From NCBI GenBank assembly GCA_051453625.1, contig JBOZIK010000001.1:206373380-206437379 (forward strand): a DNA stretch of 64,000 nt, given 5' to 3'. The notes beneath the pieces are model-generated. The model did not search any database, had not been told where the DNA came from, and saw only the letters and a program-made list of their open reading frames with translations. Of the stretch, positions 25,333 through 37,229 are shown in pieces. The position numbers and the translations under genes were made by a program. Position 1 is the first letter of the stretch, and every line of letters begins with the position of its first letter. Source of the stretch: Welwitschia mirabilis. Its lineage: Eukaryota > Gnetophyta > Gnetopsida > Welwitschiales.

Positions 25333-25910
25333 CATCTAATTCATGGACAAAACCTAAAAAATGATTAATGTTAGTACTATAAATGTTATAATAAATAGAA
25401 AGTAAAATGAGAATCATTAAGAATAGACCTAAAAATGTAACGGATAAAAGATGTATGCAGACTATCAAATAAGAGGTCTTGAGTTCAAAATATGTGATAA
25501 TATATTTCTTAAAGTGTCATCAATGAAATCAATAATAAGAGGAATTAAGAGATCAAAATTAGCTTCTTGATTTATTGGACCATTTGAAATATTAAAAAGA
25601 GTTGAACCTATAACATATAGCTTGCTCTACTGCCTCGATTGTTGCATATTCATAATGTTTTCCATGTAAGTATGCTAAAAAAGTATATTAAAATTTTTTA
25701 TCATGTGTTAAATTGGTCTTATATTCATATGGAACCAAATTATTCAATTATAGAGAAGCCAAAAGCAATGATGGACTAACAAATTATAAATTTACAAAAT
25801 AGGGAAATCCATCAAGTGAAGATAAAGTGGAGTAATTTTAGTCATGATGAAGCTACTTGGGAGCTAGAGAAAATAATAAAAAATTAATACCCAAATATTT
25901 TTAAATCTTA
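25333..25910 (+). pseudogene. pol: Degenerate integrase C-terminus and chromodomain-like tail of A2
   Basis: It continues the integrase broken at 24134: MYADYQIRGLEFKICDNIFL-like trace at about 25450-25515, then SMKSIIRGIKRSKLAS and FEILKRVEP. The tail HQVKIKWSNFSHDEATWELE (about 25810-25870) and YPNIF is the chromodomain-like end. Between them lies a frameshifted LPPRLLHIHNVF-like segment. Shared derived bases with A3 (e.g. TTATAATAAAT versus TTACAAGAAAT in A1) support a close relation to A3. Confidence 0.75.
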
Positions 25911-25974
25911 TAACATGTAGTTATATGTTCTTAATATATTTATGTATCTTAATTCCTAGGAGTAAATTAGTCTA

Positions 25975-25985
25975 AGTGGGGGTGA
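25975..25985 (+). other. Polypurine tract of A2
   Basis: AGTGGGGGTGA (from 25975, with one T interruption) directly precedes the LTR start at 25986. Confidence 0.75.
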
Positions 25986-28900
25986 TATCACATCCCATAT
26001 TTTGTAAATCTTATTTACTTAAATATTAAGTATATTAAGATTTTAATCAAATGATTAATTATCTTTATTTAAAGCCCTTATCAAAATAAAATGGCATTTT
26101 ACATTGACCTTAGTTTGTAATTTTCATAATCTAGCATAAAAATGATAAAAATTATGTTAGGAGGTTTTTATGAAAAATATATTTAAACATTTAAAATTAG
26201 ATAATCCCATTGTATGAGGAATTTAAATAAAATGATAAAAATAATAAACTAAAAATTTTAAAATAATATAATAATAAATTTCATATCTTATTTAGTCATT
26301 TAAATTCTTGGTAAATGTGATATGTGTACTATATTATAAATAACATTTTCTTCCTTGTGTTATGTAATTGATAGATTTTATGCATTTTGAAATAAATGAG
26401 AATTGGAACAAGTACATATACTCTTACCTAGAACTAAGCATCATAAATGAGTAGATTTACTCTACCATAAATTTTATATTCTTGAGATGTATAAGTAAAA
26501 TTAGTTTATAGCATAATTTTTATTTTATTCCTTGGAATTAAATAGTTTGTGTCATTATGTCATATGAAAATTTTGAGATTTATGCATTTATTCTTTTGAT
26601 GCATGTATTAGATGAATTAAACTTACTTATGAGCTTATGAGCTTTTGATGTTTGTAATTAAACTTGCTAATTAAAGCAAGAAGAGTACTCACCCTACTTA
26701 GGTGTATGAGTTATAGATATGATCTCTTTTTATAATCCAATGTCACTTATTATCTATCCCACTTATCAATGCTAAATCATATGACCTTGAGCTATGCGCC
26801 TTTATTTATCTATGTATAGAGATCTTTTCTTATCTTTTAAAAGGAAGATGCTTTTCATATTTTTTTCATATAAGTGCATTTCCTTATTTTCTATCTCTTT
26901 CTTTCACTCTCTTGCTTGTGAAGCTTAGAGCTTAAAAGCTTGAAGCTAAGGAGCTCTTAAGCTTGGATCTTCATCAATGTTCAATTATTAAGGACTTACT
27001 AATCTTTTCAAGTAAGTTGTTTACTATTATTGTCTATATGATTTCTTTTTAAGATTATAGTGGAATGATGTGATATTTCATTGATGAATTATTTATGATT
27101 TTTATGTAATTATATTATAAAATATTATTCACTCCCATTGGATTTGACCAAGACACTTGGAAGATATGAGGGATTTCTTATTCTTAGTGATGGAGGTTAT
27201 TAATAAATGATTATGGTTAAGTGACCAAGGGGTTTACTATTTACAAAAAAGAAATTTGAGTACTCATATTTATTTTAATATTATATTTTTATCTATTATA
27301 CATTAGGTCCATCTTATTAGGAACAAAGTCTAATCCTCAAAAATCTTTTTAGACTAGTACTCTTTCCTGGAAATCCTAAGGCTCATAGTAAATGGTCTTT
27401 TAATTGATTTGGTTTTTCTTTCTATAATGATTTGAATTAGTAACTTAATTAGGTTATTATTTAAGTAATTAGTTAGTATATTCATTATTTCACTGATCTA
27501 AGTTATTGCTTAACTAGTTGTAAAAACCTCATCATATTTTTGTCATAATGAAATTTAAGTTTCTAGAATAGAGGCATGGGATAAAAATACTATAGTTCAT
27601 TAATTAATAGGAATAAATTAGTCAAAATTGTTTGGTATGTCTAAGATCATGTTATAAATGTGGAAATGTAAAAACAGTAATTTTTCTAATGAATAATTAT
27701 TTTAAAAAATTTATTTATTATATACTTTAGAAAATAGTAAGCAAGTAATTTATATTTCTATAAGTATTTATTAAAATAGTGAGCAAGTAATTTATGTTTC
27801 TATAATTTATTTTTTGCTTCATAATTAATTAATTATTGAATTTTAACTATGATCTCTTATTAAAGACCAAAAATATTATATTTGATGTTTAAACTATAGA
27901 AAAATTATCACATAAAATTTTATAAGGAATTTGAGTATATAAGATATGTTTATAGTAGTAGCTTTTAGTTAAATTACTAATAAATAGTATTTTATTTGTA
28001 GGAATATCACTTTTACCTTTTTTTCCTTTATCTTACTTTGAATGTGTTTGCTTGTAAGAGTTTTCACCTTAGTAGTTTAGATAACATAAATAGTCTCTAG
28101 CTTAATACTTTTTTAATTAACTTATAATATAGCCATATGAATCTTGGATAAAGATTTATAGTTGAACAATTATACTTGAGCTACACTTTTTTTTGTTTAC
28201 CTTCTTTGCACTAATCCTTGGAAATTGTCATATGAGCATAGAAGAATGTTTTTAGGATTGGCATAGCTTCAAGTATATTTTATTTTCTTTAAGTACATTA
28301 TTAAGATGTGATTTGATAAATTTTGAATATTTTTATTATTATTGAAATAAAAATGAAAATAAAATTTCTTTTATTTAGATAGAAAAGAAAAGAATACTTC
28401 CTTTATCTAGATTTTTCTTATTATAATATTGATTATGTAGATGTTTTTGTATGCTTATTTATTTTTATGATTTTTTATATAAAATGAACCTAATAATGAT
28501 TAGAATTATTATAGATAGGTAAATAATTTATTAAATATCTATATTAGTTAGAATGAACTGCATGCATTTGTATAGTGTATTCATCGAACAAAACTAAAAT
28601 AAGATAATACTAACAATGTTTATCTCCATACTTGGATTTCATCACCAAGGTGGGTTGTATTGCATTTGTTTTATAATACCCTTCTAGAAGCGGATTTGAT
28701 TTTCACTCTCCTATATTACCCATGTATAAATTTATTCTAACTTAAGCATTGATGGATCATCTTGCACCATCCAAATATGCTTCAAGGAATCTAGGGTCAT
28801 TTCTAAGTATGCATCCATCTCATGTACCACTTGCTACCTATATTAAAAGTATATTAAGATGAATTAAAAGCCTATGGAGTTGAGTCCCGATAGGTTTATA

Positions 28901-29355
28901 TAGTCTAGAATATGAAGTAGAACCAACTGATAGCTAGAGAATGACCAGATATCAAGTTGGAATGCCAATAATTGGAGTTGTAACTTTATATTATATTGGT
29001 TAGGCATTATTTTTAAACTTATCCATATATGTCTATAATAAGTTTAAATATCCTTACTATTCATAAGATATATTTTATATGATGAAAAACTAGCAAGAAA
29101 TGGAGGATACAAACTTGTAACATTGTTATTATTTGTAAAGCAAAATAATGTAGAAATTAATTATAGGTAAATATATAATATTAATATGTTTTTTAAAAGA
29201 ATATAGAAATGCTAATAAAGGAATAATTAAAATTTGATCTTAGGTACCATTGTGTCTATTAGGTAATAATATTAAAAAAGGAAGAAAAGGAGGAAGAAAA
29301 AGCAAAGAAAAAAAATATAGTTCTTAATTAGAATAAGAGAAGAGAGGGTGTCACA
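25986..29355 (+). repeat. 3' LTR of A2
   Basis: It starts TATCACATCCCATATTTTG (decayed TG) and ends TGTCACA; 3,370 bp without gaps, so the best size reference for the family. At 28677 it has the uninterrupted phrase CCCTTCTAGAAG used to define the A1 insertion site. The next five bases are ATTAA; the matching left flank of A2 lies outside the window. A small local duplication is near 27740-27800 (GCAAGTAATTTAT repeated). Confidence 0.88.
26806..26824 (+). promoter_or_regulatory. Putative TATA box of the A2 3' LTR
   Basis: TTATCTATGTATAGAGATC lies about 820 bp into the LTR, at the position conserved in the other LTRs. Confidence 0.4.
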
Positions 29356-29504
29356 ATTAATCACCCTGAAAGGCAAAATATAATAAGAGAAGAATACCTC
29401 CACAAGTTAAAAGACCATTATTTATATTGTGCCTTTTTTATCAAGCTAAGAGATAAGTTTAGAATAAATACTATAGCTCTAATTAAAGGAGATATCTCTA
29501 TCTC
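29356..29504 (+). repeat. Flank of A2 duplicated beyond A3
   Basis: It begins ATTAATCACC and keeps phrases such as AGAATACCTCC, AAGTTAAAA and ATCTCTATCT in the same order as 63272-63420, both 149 bp long. It is not LTR sequence. It is the strongest evidence that A2 and A3 are copies of one integration event. Confidence 0.75.
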
Positions 29505-30100
29505 AATATTATCAAAAAAATCATAGTGCTATAGTCTATGTTAGCCCTTACCTAAACTCAGTTACGTTGTAAGATAAAAATTTCATGTCATATACAAAAA
29601 TTATCATAAGATATAACCATGATAACTCAGAAAAATGATGATGTGCATGAATAATCATAGTAGTAATAACTCAAAAATGATGAATTAATCAGTGAGTTTT
29701 AAGTATAATATACAAGGGACAAATGCATCAGAATAATCGTAACATTACTTCCATTATCTAGAAATCTCATGAATCACACCTGTAAGAAGGTTCTATAGCT
29801 ACTCAGCTATGGCCTACTAAACAAAGTCCATAATGTATATCATACAAGTAATATAAAATCATACGCTAATCAATGCATCACATCTAGGTATCATAAAGCT
29901 CAAAATGATCCTAATAATTAAAAATGTTTACTCAATATCTTAAAAAATATCTTAGAAATATGTCTTTCCCCTCACAAGTGAATTAATACGTCCCATATTA
30001 CAATAGTAAAAGAAGGAGCTACTATCATCTCCATTATCATATAGACAATAAATGTGGAATTAGGATTAAAAAAAGTAGGATTTTACAAAATAATGAAGTC
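29505..30100 (-). other. Unidentified stretch, ending in a family-C fragment (about 29931-30100)
   Basis: I see nothing recognisable in 29505-29930. From about 29931 the sequence resembles the C-element region between integrase and ORF2 on the minus strand: AATACGTCCCATATTAC here, AATACATCCCATATTGC at about 32324 in C0. It is followed by a 10-N gap (30101-30110) and then the C0 LTR. Confidence 0.45.
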
Positions 30101-30110
30101 NNNNNNNNNN

Positions 30111-31320
30111 CTTATCAATCACAAATATGTATTGCAAAATACAACATACTAATATAGATAAGAGTGATCCAAATGTCATAATCTACTAAAGGCATAAATG
30201 AAAAGAAAGAGAAGATTTCAAATGAAACATTTACACACTTTCTAAGTAGAACAAAATAACAATGCAAAGTAAACAAATTCAAGTAAATACATTATGCAAA
30301 AGAAATGCAAGGCTAATCTAAATATAAGCTGTATTTGATTACCAAATTAACCTATTATGGAGATTAGCTTTATACTACCTAGGTTAATCAAGGAAATCAT
30401 TATTAACCAATACCAACCTAAGCTATCATGTGTATCGAACAAACAATAAAAATAATACAAGTTAATCGAAGAAATAAAATGCAATGCACTTAAACTACTA
30501 GTATCAATATTAATAAATATTGCCCTCATAATCTATATGATAAATGAAGCTATCCTGAAATAAAAAGCAACATAAACCATAAGGGAGATGAACATAACTA
30601 AAGATATAAAAAGAAAAATAGAGTTTGAATTATATTTTAACTAACATCTGTATTACAAAGCAGTAGCACCTCAATGAAGGATACATAGCCCAACACTAAG
30701 AAATATCTCTCTCTACAACTATTAGGATGGATCTCCTGCTCTTCGATCTCCTACTATAAGAATTTCCAGTGTTAAATAAGATGAAGGCAAAGTTAAGAAT
30801 GAATGAGGTATTTATTACAAACAAGACTCTAAAAAAAACAAACACTAATAGACATGGTAAAATCCTATTAGCTATATAAGAAGGCACATGACACATGGTA
30901 AAAGTTTAGTGAAGTTTGCTAAATAGTTATTTTTAGATGTCATCCTACTAGTTGTAGATGTTACAGGAGATGATGCCACATCATACAGGATCCACATTAG
31001 CTACTAGTTTGTTCTAGTAAGTGTCCTAGCCAGCATAAACTCTTTTATCATCTTTACTTTTATCCAAAAAATAAGGTTAATAATGCACTTCATAAAAATT
31101 TTTCTTGTGTCAGATCAACCTTTTTAATTACAAGATTTTTGCTTTAGATAGAAAGTATTGTAATTTGCCTAAAATAATATCAAATGTAATGAAGATTGCA
31201 TGCTTTTTTGATATTTTTCTTAGCTCTTAATTATCATCAAAACTCATTATAAACCTATTTAATGTCCTGTAAAACTACTTAAAATACCCTATCAAATACA
31301 TACAATTTGGTAGTATAACA
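30111..31320 (-). repeat. 3' LTR of C0
   Basis: On the minus strand it starts TGTTATACTACCAAATTG (from 31320) and runs to the gap at 30101-30110, which hides the last 45 bp or so. It matches the LTRs at 24135-25332 and 57355-58568. Short frames at 30347-30529 and 30696-30896 lie inside this LTR and are not genes. Confidence 0.82.
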
Positions 31321-31340
31321 CAACTGCCATTTAGCCTTAT
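31321..31340 (-). other. Polypurine tract remnant of C0
   Basis: On the minus strand GGACTGATAAGG and AAATGGCAGT precede the LTR start; C1 has GGAACTGATAAG and AAGTGGGGGC at the same place (48692-48717). Two interruptions have destroyed the purine run. Confidence 0.55.
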
Positions 31341-31864
31341 CAGTCCTTGATAAAACCAAGTGAACAACTATGATTACAAGCCAAATTGACTAAAGATAAA
31401 TTAACTTAGAGACTAAAAAGAATAAACTCAAAAATAATATCAGAAATCTTAGAATGTTGAATAGAAATGTTAAAAATGGACAACTAAACATTTCAACTAT
31501 GCAGAGTAAGTGGCGATACTATCATTTCGGTAGTCATCCAGATGATGGTGGGATGATAGAATTAAAATAAATTTCTTAAAAAATATAATTCGATGAAAAT
31601 TTTTAGAAAAAGATAATCATTAAAAATCAATAAAATTAATAATACCCCACTCACATATATAACATATCAAAAAAGTAATCATGTATAATAGAAGGAAAAT
31701 TATCATCATGAACTGTCAAAAATATATAACTAATATGCATAATATCTCAAAGATAAAACTGAATATAATAATGATACTCAAAAAATGATGTCTATATAAT
31801 ATCATGAAATTTTTAATATAATCCACAGAGAGAAAATACATAATACAATATAATAAATCACTCC

Positions 31865-32170
31865 CCTCATCGTGCTAAAATAAACTCCTAATGTGAAATA
31901 GGCTCAGCATAGGTGGAGAAGATGAAGGATGCTCAAGATCTATAGGAAAATGTGGGTCAAGGGCTTTCATGATGGAACAAGTTATCTCATCTTCCAACGC
32001 TTGGACTACCTCTAGGATGTCAATAGTAACATCATGTTCAATGCATAATATACAATCATGCAAATCAGTTAGTTATGCCTCTGTATGCTAAACTTTCCTC
32101 TCAATAGTGAGTATCCTCTTATGTAACTTAGTAAATCCTTAGTCCATAGCTTTTCTAGCTTGCTTTATGC
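31865..32170 (-). pseudogene. C-terminal remnant of ORF2 of C0 (coiled-coil)
   Basis: The minus strand reads SIKQARKAMD then GFTKLHKRILTIERKV and LTDLHDCILCIEHDVTI, continuing into EVVQALEDEI (clean stretch 31875-32063, 62 residues). Heptad spacing of hydrophobic residues suggests a coiled coil. C1 has the parallel NLNQRIQTLN … RVLTIKRRI at about 47850-47940. This is the extra ORF between integrase and 3' LTR known in Athila/Tat elements. Most of the N-terminal part is deleted relative to C1. Its role is unknown; no signal peptide or membrane segment is seen. Confidence 0.6.
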
Positions 32171-34484
32171 TTGGCCTAATCAAATTACAAATATAAAGCA
32201 AATCATACAAGATAAGGTAAAAATTGCTAAAATGTGTTTTGTGTAAATTCCCAAATGATTGTAAAAATTAATTTTTATGTGAAAATCACAAAAATACATT
32301 TTATCCCCCAAGAGAATCAATACATCCCATATTGCCTAATCATGCAGATAAAAAGCACGAAAGGAAACAAAAATCAAAAAGTGTAAAATAGGTGGACCCC
32401 ATAGAAGGTCAAAAATGGAAGTGCTCAAATCAAAAATCTAATCTAGCAAAAGCATACAACTCATCATGTTGAATATTTTACTTATAAGGACTACTATGTT
32501 TTAACTCATAGTTTACAAGAAAATAAGTTTCAAAGATATAAACCTAATTCTACCTCATAAAATGCACAAAATTAGATATCTTACAAAATACTCAATGAAA
32601 ATTAGATTTTTAAGTATCAAATCAAAAGCATAAAATTTAAATGATACACATGAAAACTACACTTTGAAAGAATAAAAATAGAAGGAAAAAAATAATGAGG
32701 AATAGAAAAACATACCTCATTTTAACAAATCTAATAAAATCTTATGATCTAAAACATGAAATCAGCTGGTGCAAAATCCAAAACTTTCGTGGGCCTTAAT
32801 GTGACATATGGCTCATGAAAAAATGGAGAGAAATAATGCAAGAATGAAGAAAAATGGGGGAAGAAAAGGTTAGGTTATGATTTTATCGCACTATTATCTA
32901 GTTGCATCATCTAGATGATATCCTTAGGACAACTCTCAGAAAATCTAAGGCTATCATATGCATGATCATCTAGATGACTGGGTGGATGATGGAACTTTGA
33001 AAAAGTCCAGACAAATAAAAACATCAACCAAATAAATTAGACTTAGATATCAGTGTGAAGATACCAAAATTCATCAAGAAATTCAAAAGATGGCAAATGG
33101 TAAAGAACTGTGATGAATAAGGATAAGGAAGTAGAAAAATCCAAAGAATGAAAAGATAGGATCATGAAAATATACTAAAGAGGATGAAGCATAATATAGA
33201 AAACTAAACAAATGTACCTAAATAGAAAAATAATCATGAAAAATATATAAAACTCCAAAATAATTAAAGGAACATCATGAAAATAGTAAAGAACATCATC
33301 TAATTAAAATATAATATCATCTAATTAAAATCCTAAAAGAAAGTAAACTTTTATTAATAAAACAACATGAGTGAAAATGAAAATAATAACAAGAAAACTA
33401 TTGAATAATNNNNNNNNNNNNNNNNNNNNNNNNNGTACAGAAATGACTTTAAAATAACAAACTAAACAACTAAATAAAAACAAAATGAAAATAAACAATC
33501 AGGAACATGAAGAAGATAGTGTATCTACCCTAAATCCTAACCTAGTAAACTTCCTTGGAAGATATTATAAAGTTATATAATAAAAATGCATAATAAAATG
33601 TACTAATTCCATAAAGTTCCACTAAAAAAGGTAGTGATTATGATGATGCCAAAGATCAAGTGCTCTAAATAATGAATGATTTTGTTAAAAAATAAACTCA
33701 CCTACACACACCCCATAACACACCCTAATTATTAAAAGTAAAATGATCATGTGGAAATACTAAGAGTCTAAGAAACAAGCAATACTTTTAATGATACTTG
33801 GAACATCACTGATTTCATAGTCTCAAAGTTTTATTACTATCTTCCATGATAAAGAGAGTGTAACTATAGTCAGAGAAGTAAGGACCTGTGAAGCATGACC
33901 AACTAGCCCCCTAGTGGAGTTCCCATAGCTAATAACACTATGTGGAGTTCCCATAGCTACTAACATTATCAAAGGAATCTTTTGGAAACATTTATTTTAG
34001 TATAGTAGGAAATCATGGTGACCACGTATTTTAGCACAGATATAGTACATCATAATTATTATTCTTTTACTTTTTTTTTTTTGGAATAAATCCCACATGA
34101 ACATATACTCTAAAAGACAAAGGTGAATAAGCAAGATGAAAGATAAAGAAAACACACCTAAACAGTCAGAGACCTTACATCATTGAGAAAAATATAAGAA
34201 CCAAGGAATTTTCCCTCAAAATAAAGTTTATAGATATGTGAATGTTTTAAGATTAGGTGAATCCAAGCTTATCACTGTAAAATGCCCAAGTACGAATACT
34301 AGTCATAAAAACTTCATAAAGCAAATACATAAGTCAAGTTAAAGATGATCAAATGACATCATAAAATTTACCAAAGAAATCAACTGAGAGAGAATTCAAA
34401 TAATGATAGGGAGGAATTCCTTCTAATTGAGAAACACCTCTAAAACAATTGCTTATATTACATTCAAGATTGCATCAAAAGGTT
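32171..34484 (-). other. Noncoding region of C0 between integrase and ORF2
   Basis: Matching C1 regions are 45291-46740. About 32600-33360 is absent from C1 and contains copies of the CATCTAGATGA motif (32908-32919, 32967-32990). Tandem duplications are at 33915-33970 (28-bp unit, TGGAGTTCCCATAGCTA core) and near 33294-33335 (about 21 bp). A 12-T run (poly-A on the element strand) is at 34071-34082. A 25-N gap is at 33410-33434. No gene is seen. Confidence 0.55.
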
Positions 34485-35640
34485 TTTCATATATTTTTAA
34501 CCTTTATCCATTAACTTTCTGAATCTCCCCAATGTCTAAGTCAAAAATCTTAATGGAGTCATTGACATATACTTTTTCTATGAGATAAGGACCTAACCAT
34601 TTAGAGATCAAATTGTTGTGTAAAAGATGCAATCTAGTGTTGTACAAAATAATAAGTTAATAGGTTCAAACCTTTTATGAAGTAACTTTTTATCATGTGT
34701 AAACTTAGCTTAGGCTTTGTGAATGAATTAAAAATGTATGACATGTGTATATTTTACATTTAAGTTATTAAGTTAGACTAATCTATTTTTAAGATTTTTA
34801 TGAATTCCTATAAGATTAAGTTGATAAAAAGAATGATAAGAGTTATAACACACGTCAACCAATAAAATACAAATTTTTTTATAAATAAGTTCATAAGGTG
34901 AAAAACCAAGATAATTTCTCCAAGTAGTATGATAATCCCAAAGAATATTGTTAATCTCAGAAATGAAGACAAGTTTTTGAAGCATTTTTTTAATTTCCCT
35001 ATTTTTATTTTTAGCTTGACCATTGGTTTAAGGATGAGAAGCACAGGCTACTCTACATTTATTACTAATGAATAAAAGAATTTTTCTAGAAAGAAAATTT
35101 ATAAAATAAATTCCTTGATCACTAATGATAATTCTAGAGAAACCAAAATGTTGAAAAATATGAGTTATAATAAAAATTGGAGATAGTTCAGGAATCATTC
35201 GTAAAAGTAGAAATAGCTTTATTTCATTTAGTAACATAATCAACAACCACAAAAATGTAATTCTTATCATTAAAAGGTGTTTTAATAAGGCCTATAAAAT
35301 CAATTACTAAATAATCAAAAGTTTCACATTCAAGAGTAGGTTTAAGGGATATATCATGAAAATGAATAGAGCTACCATAACATTAAAAAACATCACATCT
35401 TCTAACAAAATCAAAAGAGTCCTGAAAAGACTACATTAAAAAAAACCAAAATAAAGAATTTTCATCACTATTTTTTCCACTAAAATAAACCCCACAAACA
35501 CCACTATGACAAAGATGAATAATGTCTAATTTTTACTATTCAAGCATACATTTTCTTATATATAGTAAAGATGTGGGTCTATCCATTCATAATTATCTAT
35601 TCTATAGAGAAAAGATTTTATATAATTATTACTCTAATGT
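34485..35640 (-). pseudogene. pol: Degenerate integrase of C0
   Basis: On the minus strand the zinc-binding end is near 35460-35530 (CHSGVCG-like). The core has IDFIGLIKTPFNDKNYIFVV (about 35240-35300, first Asp kept), RIIISDQGIYFINF (about 35090-35131, second Asp kept) and TNGQAKNKNREIKK (about 34985-35030), where the catalytic Glu is Lys. YHTTWRNYLGFSPYELIY (about 34875-34930) follows, then the FDL…VNG…LK end near 34500. This is the Athila-type C-terminus. Stops and frame shifts interrupt it. Confidence 0.82.
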
Positions 35641-35779
35641 TGTGGTGTTTTTATGGTAATAAAATAATTAACTATGTCAGCATACCAAGAAGGATGAGTA
35701 GAAGATGTGATGAAAATTTGTTCATCCAAAAAATAATAATTAATAATAAGATCATCAAGAAAAGAAGAAAGACATGATA

Positions 35780-36170
35780 AATGATCTGCTACTCTATTAA
35801 GTTTTTTTGCTTTATCAATAATGGTAAGATTAAGTTCTTAGATAAGGAGGATCCATTTAATGTGTCTAGTACTATACTCTTTCTTGGTTATGAGGCATCT
35901 AATAGTTGCATGATTGATATAAACATTCATATGAAAGCCTAAAAAATAGGGCCCAAGATTATCGAGGAAAAAGATTATGACTAACATATCTTTATTAGTA
36001 GTAGTATAATTTGATTGATCTTTAGACAATGTTTTACTATGATAAAATATAAATTTAAAATCATTTTCATACTTTTCTCCAAGAGCTCCACCTATGACAA
36101 TATTACTAGAATTACACATTAATTCAAAATCTTTATTCGAATTGGATTCCATTATAATGGGTGAGGAAGA
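35780..36170 (-). pseudogene. pol: RNase H of C0, one clean stretch of 104 residues
   Basis: The stretch 35838-36152 reads KDFELMCNSSNIVIGGALGE, IFYHSKTLSKDQSNYTTTNK and NVYINHATIRCLITKK, ending HIKWILLI. This is the Athila-type RNase H signature (…TTT.KE…, .H.A.KYL..KK, RW.LL). The first catalytic Asp is Asn (CNSSN where active copies have CDAS) and the later Asp of the TDHAA block is also Asn. It continues to VADHLS near 35780 after a stop. It is one of the longest intact frames in the window. Confidence 0.85.
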
Positions 36171-36179
36171 GATTTTATC

Positions 36180-37060
36180 TTTAAGTGTTTTAAAATAAAG
36201 CTGATAAGATTCATTCCATTTAAATTTATCTTCCTTTTCAAGTAATAAGTAAAGGCATTTATAAATTTTATCATAATCTTAAATAAAACAATGATAAAAA
36301 CTACAATAACCAAGAAAAGATCAAACTTGTTTTACATTTGTTAAAGGCATTCAATTTTTAATGATACTTACTTTTTCAAGGTTCATCCTAATTTTTCTAC
36401 TAGAAATGTAATGAAATAAGATAATTCTATTATTAACTAAGAAAAAAAATCTTACCCAGCTTAAATATAGGCCATTCTTAATGCATTATTAAGGACTTTA
36501 TCTAATCTTTCTAAGATTCATTCAAAGTTTTCACCAAAGATTAAGAAGTAATCCATAAAAAATTCAATTGAATCCTTTAATATATTATAAAAGATACCCA
36601 TAAATACATATTCAAAAGTACTGGGGATATTAGGTAAAGTAAAAATTATTTTTGTTTGATCCTCACTAGCTATACAAACCTAATTATAACCATTATATCC
36701 ATCAAAAAAGTAATAAAAGCCATGTCCTTGGATTCTATTAAGTATCTGATCAAGAAAAGGTAAAGGTTAATGGTCTTTCTTTATTACTTTATTAAGCTTT
36801 TAAAAATTAATACACATTATCCACTTCCTATCTTATTTAGGTACTATTGTTAAAGGGCTAGCCCACTTATTATCAAATATGGCATAAATAATTTTAGCAT
36901 TTATTAATTTAATGATTTTAGATTTAATGACTTATTTAAGAGCTAGATTTGATCTTCTTTAAGGTTACCTAATAGTTTTTACATTATCCTCAAGGTAGAT
37001 TTTAGGTTGAATAATGGAATTAAAAATGTCTATTAAATCTTTATGGGTCTAAATAAATGC
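36180..37060 (-). pseudogene. pol: Degenerate reverse transcriptase of C0
   Basis: Minus-strand blocks: KIIYAIFDNKWASPLTIVPK (about 36840-36900), KLNKVIKKDH and PLPFLDQIL (36740-36800), GHGFYYFFDGYNGYN (about 36675-36720), then IIFTLPNIPSTFEYVFMGIF, in which about 13 residues around the PFGL motif are missing (junction near 36630-36640). The active-site pair is MDY (36548-36553) instead of MDD. NLLKKEI-like thumb sequence follows. Athila/Tat type, inactive. Confidence 0.82.
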
Positions 37061-37229
37061 ATTAACCTTAGAATTTAAAAGTGATATTAAAGTAAATTAC
37101 TATTGAGGGAAAAGATTATTATTTGTTATCAAAAGTTTATTTTGATCATCACATAGAAAGATATATTTTAGACCACTAGGTAAAGGTTTTATATTTAAAT
37201 TAAAAGTTTTAGTTTCCATTAATTTTTTC

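Noticed and set aside
30347-30896. Two minus-strand frames of 60-66 codons
   Set aside because: They lie within the C0 3' LTR and are not conserved as frames in the other LTR copies.
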